This document shows positions 61,531 through 64,000 of a DNA stretch of 64,000 nucleotides, piece after piece. This DNA comes from Dyadobacter diqingensis. Lineage in GTDB: Bacteria > Bacteroidota > Bacteroidia > Cytophagales > Spirosomataceae. Location: contig NZ_JAMXKF010000002.1 of assembly GCF_024220585.1 (NCBI RefSeq), forward strand, positions 691,392 through 755,391. Direction: 5' to 3'. Under the pieces are notes generated by a model, which ran no database searches, was not told where the DNA came from, and was given only the letters and a program-made list of their open reading frames with translations. Each line of letters starts with the position of its first letter. Within the stretch, counting starts at the first letter, position 1. The position numbers were made by a program, and so were the translations under genes.

Positions 61531-62979
61531 ATGAAAAATATAAAAAGATATCTTGCTATTTCACTTACCATTTTACTGACTTCCTGCTCGGAAAACCTGC
61601 TGGACCTTTACCCCGAAACAAGGCTCACAGACGGCAGTTTTTACAAAACAGAAGCGCAGTTTATCCAGGCTACAAACGATGTGTACCGGCAACTGGGACG
61701 TATCTATGATGCCGGAGGTATTCCCGATCTCTACGGAGAGCTGTTTTCTGACAACGTTTATATCGAATTCACCAGCGGTGCCAATGCGTTCCCGGAAGAA
61801 ATTAACAAACATAAAATTCTGCCGGATAACGGCAAATTGAAACTTGCCTGGGAAACCGCGTACAATGGTTTGTACATCACCAACAATGTGCTCGCTCAAC
61901 TGGAAAAAACCGAAGTAACATTCAGCCAGCCAGCGTTAAAGGAACGTCTGAAAGCAGAAGCCAGACTGGTAAGAGCCGTGATCCTCTTTAATCTTGTGCA
62001 GGCCTGGGGCGACGTTCCGCTTCCGCTTACCGTCGTGTCGCCAACGGAAAGTTATCAGTACGCAAGAGAAAAAAAAGAAACGGTGTATCAGCAGATCATC
62101 ACCGACCTGAGTGCTGCCAAGTCTGTCCTGCCGGCAAGTTATACGGGTACGGATATTGGCCGGGCCACCCGGTATGCCGCATCCGCTTTGCTCGCAAAAC
62201 TATATCTGGCTCAGGGCGACAAGACAAAAGCCGCATTGGAACTTAAAGTGATTATCGACAGCGGGCTCTATTCACTCGATGCCAATCGCGACGGTGCGGT
62301 CGATACCAGGGATTTTGAGTATATCTTTAAAGCTGATACTAAAAATTCAAAAGAGTCGATTCTCGAAGCGCAGTATCTGGCAGGTCAGAACCAGGTGAAC
62401 AGTCTGCACCAACAAGCTTATACACCGTTTCATTTTGCTTTTCATTTGCCTGCAAGTACAGAAACTTTTCGTGGTGACGGACTAAATACTCCAACGCCCG
62501 ATCTGATCGGCGAATTTGAAGAAAAAGACCCGAGAAAAAATCTTTCCCTGTACCCGGGTTATACCGATTTGCAGAGCAACCAGTTTATCGCTTATCCGTT
62601 CACACTTAAATTTTTTGATCCGCAATGGCGATACGCGGGACAAAACTTCGAAATTATTCGTTACGCTGACATCCTGCTTCTTTACGCCGAGGCCACCGAA
62701 AATCCCGCCTATCTGAATCAGGTTCGTGCCAGGGTGGGTTTGCCTGGTTTTGGACAAAGTGGATATCCCGAAAAATACAATACCCTGGCGCTGGCCCTGG
62801 AACACGAGCGCCGTTCTGAGCTCGCTTTCGAATTTCACAGATTTTTTGACCTTGTCAGGACCGGTCGCGCGGCAGCCGTTTTAACGGGTAAAGGCATCCC
62901 GGTTTCAGCCGGCAAGCTCCTTTTCCCGATCCCGCAAAGTGCCATTGACGTAAACCCGGCCATAATCCAGAACCCATGA
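61531..62979 (+). CDS. RagB/SusD family glycan-binding lipoprotein
   Basis: This 482-residue protein has a lipobox ending at Cys19 (LTSCSENLL) and the SusD pattern LLDLYPETRLTDGSFYKTEA, RLVRAVILFNLVQAWGDVPL, ADILLLYAEATENPAY, and the late block HERRSELAFEFHRFFDLVRT followed by LLFPIPQSAIDVNP. It caps the SusC pore encoded 12 bp upstream. Its stop codon overlaps the ATG of the sulfatase gene (ATGA at 62976-62979), so the sulfatase is translationally coupled and belongs to the same PUL. Confidence 0.95.
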   Translation: MKNIKRYLAISLTILLTSCSENLLDLYPETRLTDGSFYKTEAQFIQATNDVYRQLGRIYDAGGIPDLYGELFSDNVYIEFTSGANAFPEEINKHKILPDNGKLKLAWETAYNGLYITNNVLAQLEKTEVTFSQPALKERLKAEARLVRAVILFNLVQAWGDVPLPLTVVSPTESYQYAREKKETVYQQIITDLSAAKSVLPASYTGTDIGRATRYAASALLAKLYLAQGDKTKAALELKVIIDSGLYSLDANRDGAVDTRDFEYIFKADTKNSKESILEAQYLAGQNQVNSLHQQAYTPFHFAFHLPASTETFRGDGLNTPTPDLIGEFEEKDPRKNLSLYPGYTDLQSNQFIAYPFTLKFFDPQWRYAGQNFEIIRYADILLLYAEATENPAYLNQVRARVGLPGFGQSGYPEKYNTLALALEHERRSELAFEFHRFFDLVRTGRAAAVLTGKGIPVSAGKLLFPIPQSAIDVNPAIIQNP

Positions 62980-64000
62980 TGAACATCCGATTTAAGCTGC
63001 TTATTTTAGCGGTCCTGATTTCCGCCCGGGCGATCGCGCAGGCACCCGACCGTCCTAATATTTTATGGATTGTCAGTGAAGACAACAGTCCGTTTATCGG
63101 CGCTTATGGCGATAAATTTGCCACCACTCCGGCCATAGACCAGCTTGCCCGCGAGGGAATTCTTTATCAAAACGCCTTTTGTACAGCGGCAGTCTGTGCG
63201 CCCTCACGTGCGACGCTCATAACCGGCATGTACCCATCATCTCTGGGCACGGAACACATGCGCAGCAGCTATCCGGTACCCGATTTTGTCAAATTTTTTC
63301 CAAGATATTTAAGAGAGACGGGTTATTACACCACCAATAATGCAAAAAAAGATTACAACACGATCGACCAGTTGCAAGCCTGGGACGAATCCAGCAACAA
63401 GGCTACGTATTTAAACCGAAAACCGGGCCAGCCGTTCTTTGCCGTTTTTAATTTGGAAACGACGCATGAAAGCTCCATTTTCTCTCCCGCCGCAAAACGG
63501 GAAATGTACAGCCAGTTTGCCGGAGCGGACGCAGCCAAAAAAATTCCGTTCGACGAACCTGTCCTGCGTCATGACCCCGAAAAGGTTCGGATTCCTCCAT
63601 ACCATCCGCAGACACCGGAAATGAAACATGACTGGGCACTTTATTATGACAAGATCCAGGAAATGGATACGCAGGTAGACAAGTTGCTGAAAGATTTGGA
63701 AAAAGCCGGACTGGCCGATAACACCATCGTTTTTTACTACGCCGATAACGGCGGAGTGCTGGGACGCAGCAAACGGTTTATGAACGAGTCCGGGCTAAGA
63801 ATTCCGCTCATTATCCGAATCCCGGAAAAATACCGGTCGGCCAACACACTGAAACCCGGTTCTGTATCAGACCGTCTGGTTGACTTTGTCGATTTTGCCC
63901 CAACAGTACTGAGTCTCGCCGGTATAACTATTCCGCAGCACCTGCAAGGAAAAGCCTTTTTAGGCGCTGCCTCAACACCCGATGATGCGAAAAAAATTGC
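62976..64000 (+). CDS. Exported sulfatase (C-terminal part beyond window)
   Basis: The frame opens with ATG at 62976 and runs off the right edge, giving 341 visible residues. There is a signal peptide (LLILAVLISARAIAQ), the metal site RPNILWIVSEDNSPFIGAYG and the formylglycine signature AAVCAPSRATLITGMYPSS (CxPSR). Later come FFAVFNLETTHESS and NTIVFYYADNGGVLG, with a second metal site. The N-terminal style (SEDNSPFIGAYG, MRSSYPVPDF) resembles sulfamidase-like, heparan-N-sulfatase-type S1 enzymes, but subfamily cannot be fixed without the C-terminus. With STN-SusC, SusD and the ECF/FecR pair, it marks a PUL for a sulfated or N-sulfated glycan. It needs an FGly-generating enzyme encoded elsewhere. 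Confidence 0.92.
   Translation, partial: MMNIRFKLLILAVLISARAIAQAPDRPNILWIVSEDNSPFIGAYGDKFATTPAIDQLAREGILYQNAFCTAAVCAPSRATLITGMYPSSLGTEHMRSSYPVPDFVKFFPRYLRETGYYTTNNAKKDYNTIDQLQAWDESSNKATYLNRKPGQPFFAVFNLETTHESSIFSPAAKREMYSQFAGADAAKKIPFDEPVLRHDPEKVRIPPYHPQTPEMKHDWALYYDKIQEMDTQVDKLLKDLEKAGLADNTIVFYYADNGGVLGRSKRFMNESGLRIPLIIRIPEKYRSANTLKPGSVSDRLVDFVDFAPTVLSLAGITIPQHLQGKAFLGAASTPDDAKKI

Overview
The window comes from a Bacteroidota chromosome, most likely a soil or plant-associated member of the Cytophagales such as Dyadobacter or a relative in the Spirosomaceae. The reasons are six TonB-dependent outer-membrane receptors in 64 kb, two SusC/SusD pairs, a FecI/FecR pair wired to an STN-bearing SusC, a Wzi-type capsule protein, DUF1080 and DUF4374 proteins, weak Shine-Dalgarno sequences, and repeated use of the Bacteroidota -7 element TAnnTTTG. 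The genus is an inference. I saw no rRNA, tRNA, CRISPR array, insertion sequence or phage gene.

Layout. 1-3820: the tail of one and the whole of a second DoxX-like membrane protein, an Rrf2 regulator and an alginate-export-type porin. 3956-7533: a TonB receptor divergent from a Nudix-fold regulator. 7554-15032: a small polysaccharide-utilisation locus (GntR/LacI-type repressor, SusC, SusD, GH78-like hydrolase) with a palindromic operator candidate just after the promoter and a terminator between susD and the enzyme. 15131-19621: a minus-strand group of TlpA-like thioredoxin, AraC regulator and TonB receptor. 19858-23975: a tight catabolic operon (small secreted barrel protein, AhpD-like protein, SDR, amino-acid permease, PhzF). 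24612-26168: a sulfatase with no signal peptide.

26441-35132: an iron/siderophore region with two TonB receptors, a DUF4374 lipoprotein, a PepSY membrane protein, a 61-residue membrane protein and a PchR-like AraC regulator. The two receptor promoters share a TAATTAGTC-type box that looks like a Fur site. 35182-37454: an AraC/cupin regulator divergent from a DUF1080 protein and a Dabb protein. 37455-38231: a stretch without intact genes that carries frameshifted coding debris. 38232-39758: Wzi.

39867-45096: a redox module. ApbE flavin transferase faces an operon of a periplasmic ankyrin protein, a DUF2271 protein with a TGAS motif, and a one-chain PepSY/flavodoxin/ferredoxin-reductase. Together they could pass electrons from NADPH across the inner membrane to a periplasmic flavoprotein. 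I think this is the most interesting system here. 45404-52303: a second Nudix-fold regulator, then a very large ThuA/sugar-dehydrogenase/PKD/cytochrome c protein, an SDR and a GH79-like glycosidase. 52496-54357: an SDR and its AraC regulator. 54611-55960: a lipoprotein that appears to be an internal duplication of a DUF2927-like domain. 56113-64000: ECF sigma factor, FecR, STN-SusC, SusD and a sulfatase cut by the window edge, which together form a PUL for a sulfated glycan. A minus-strand terminator in the susC leader suggests an antisense RNA.
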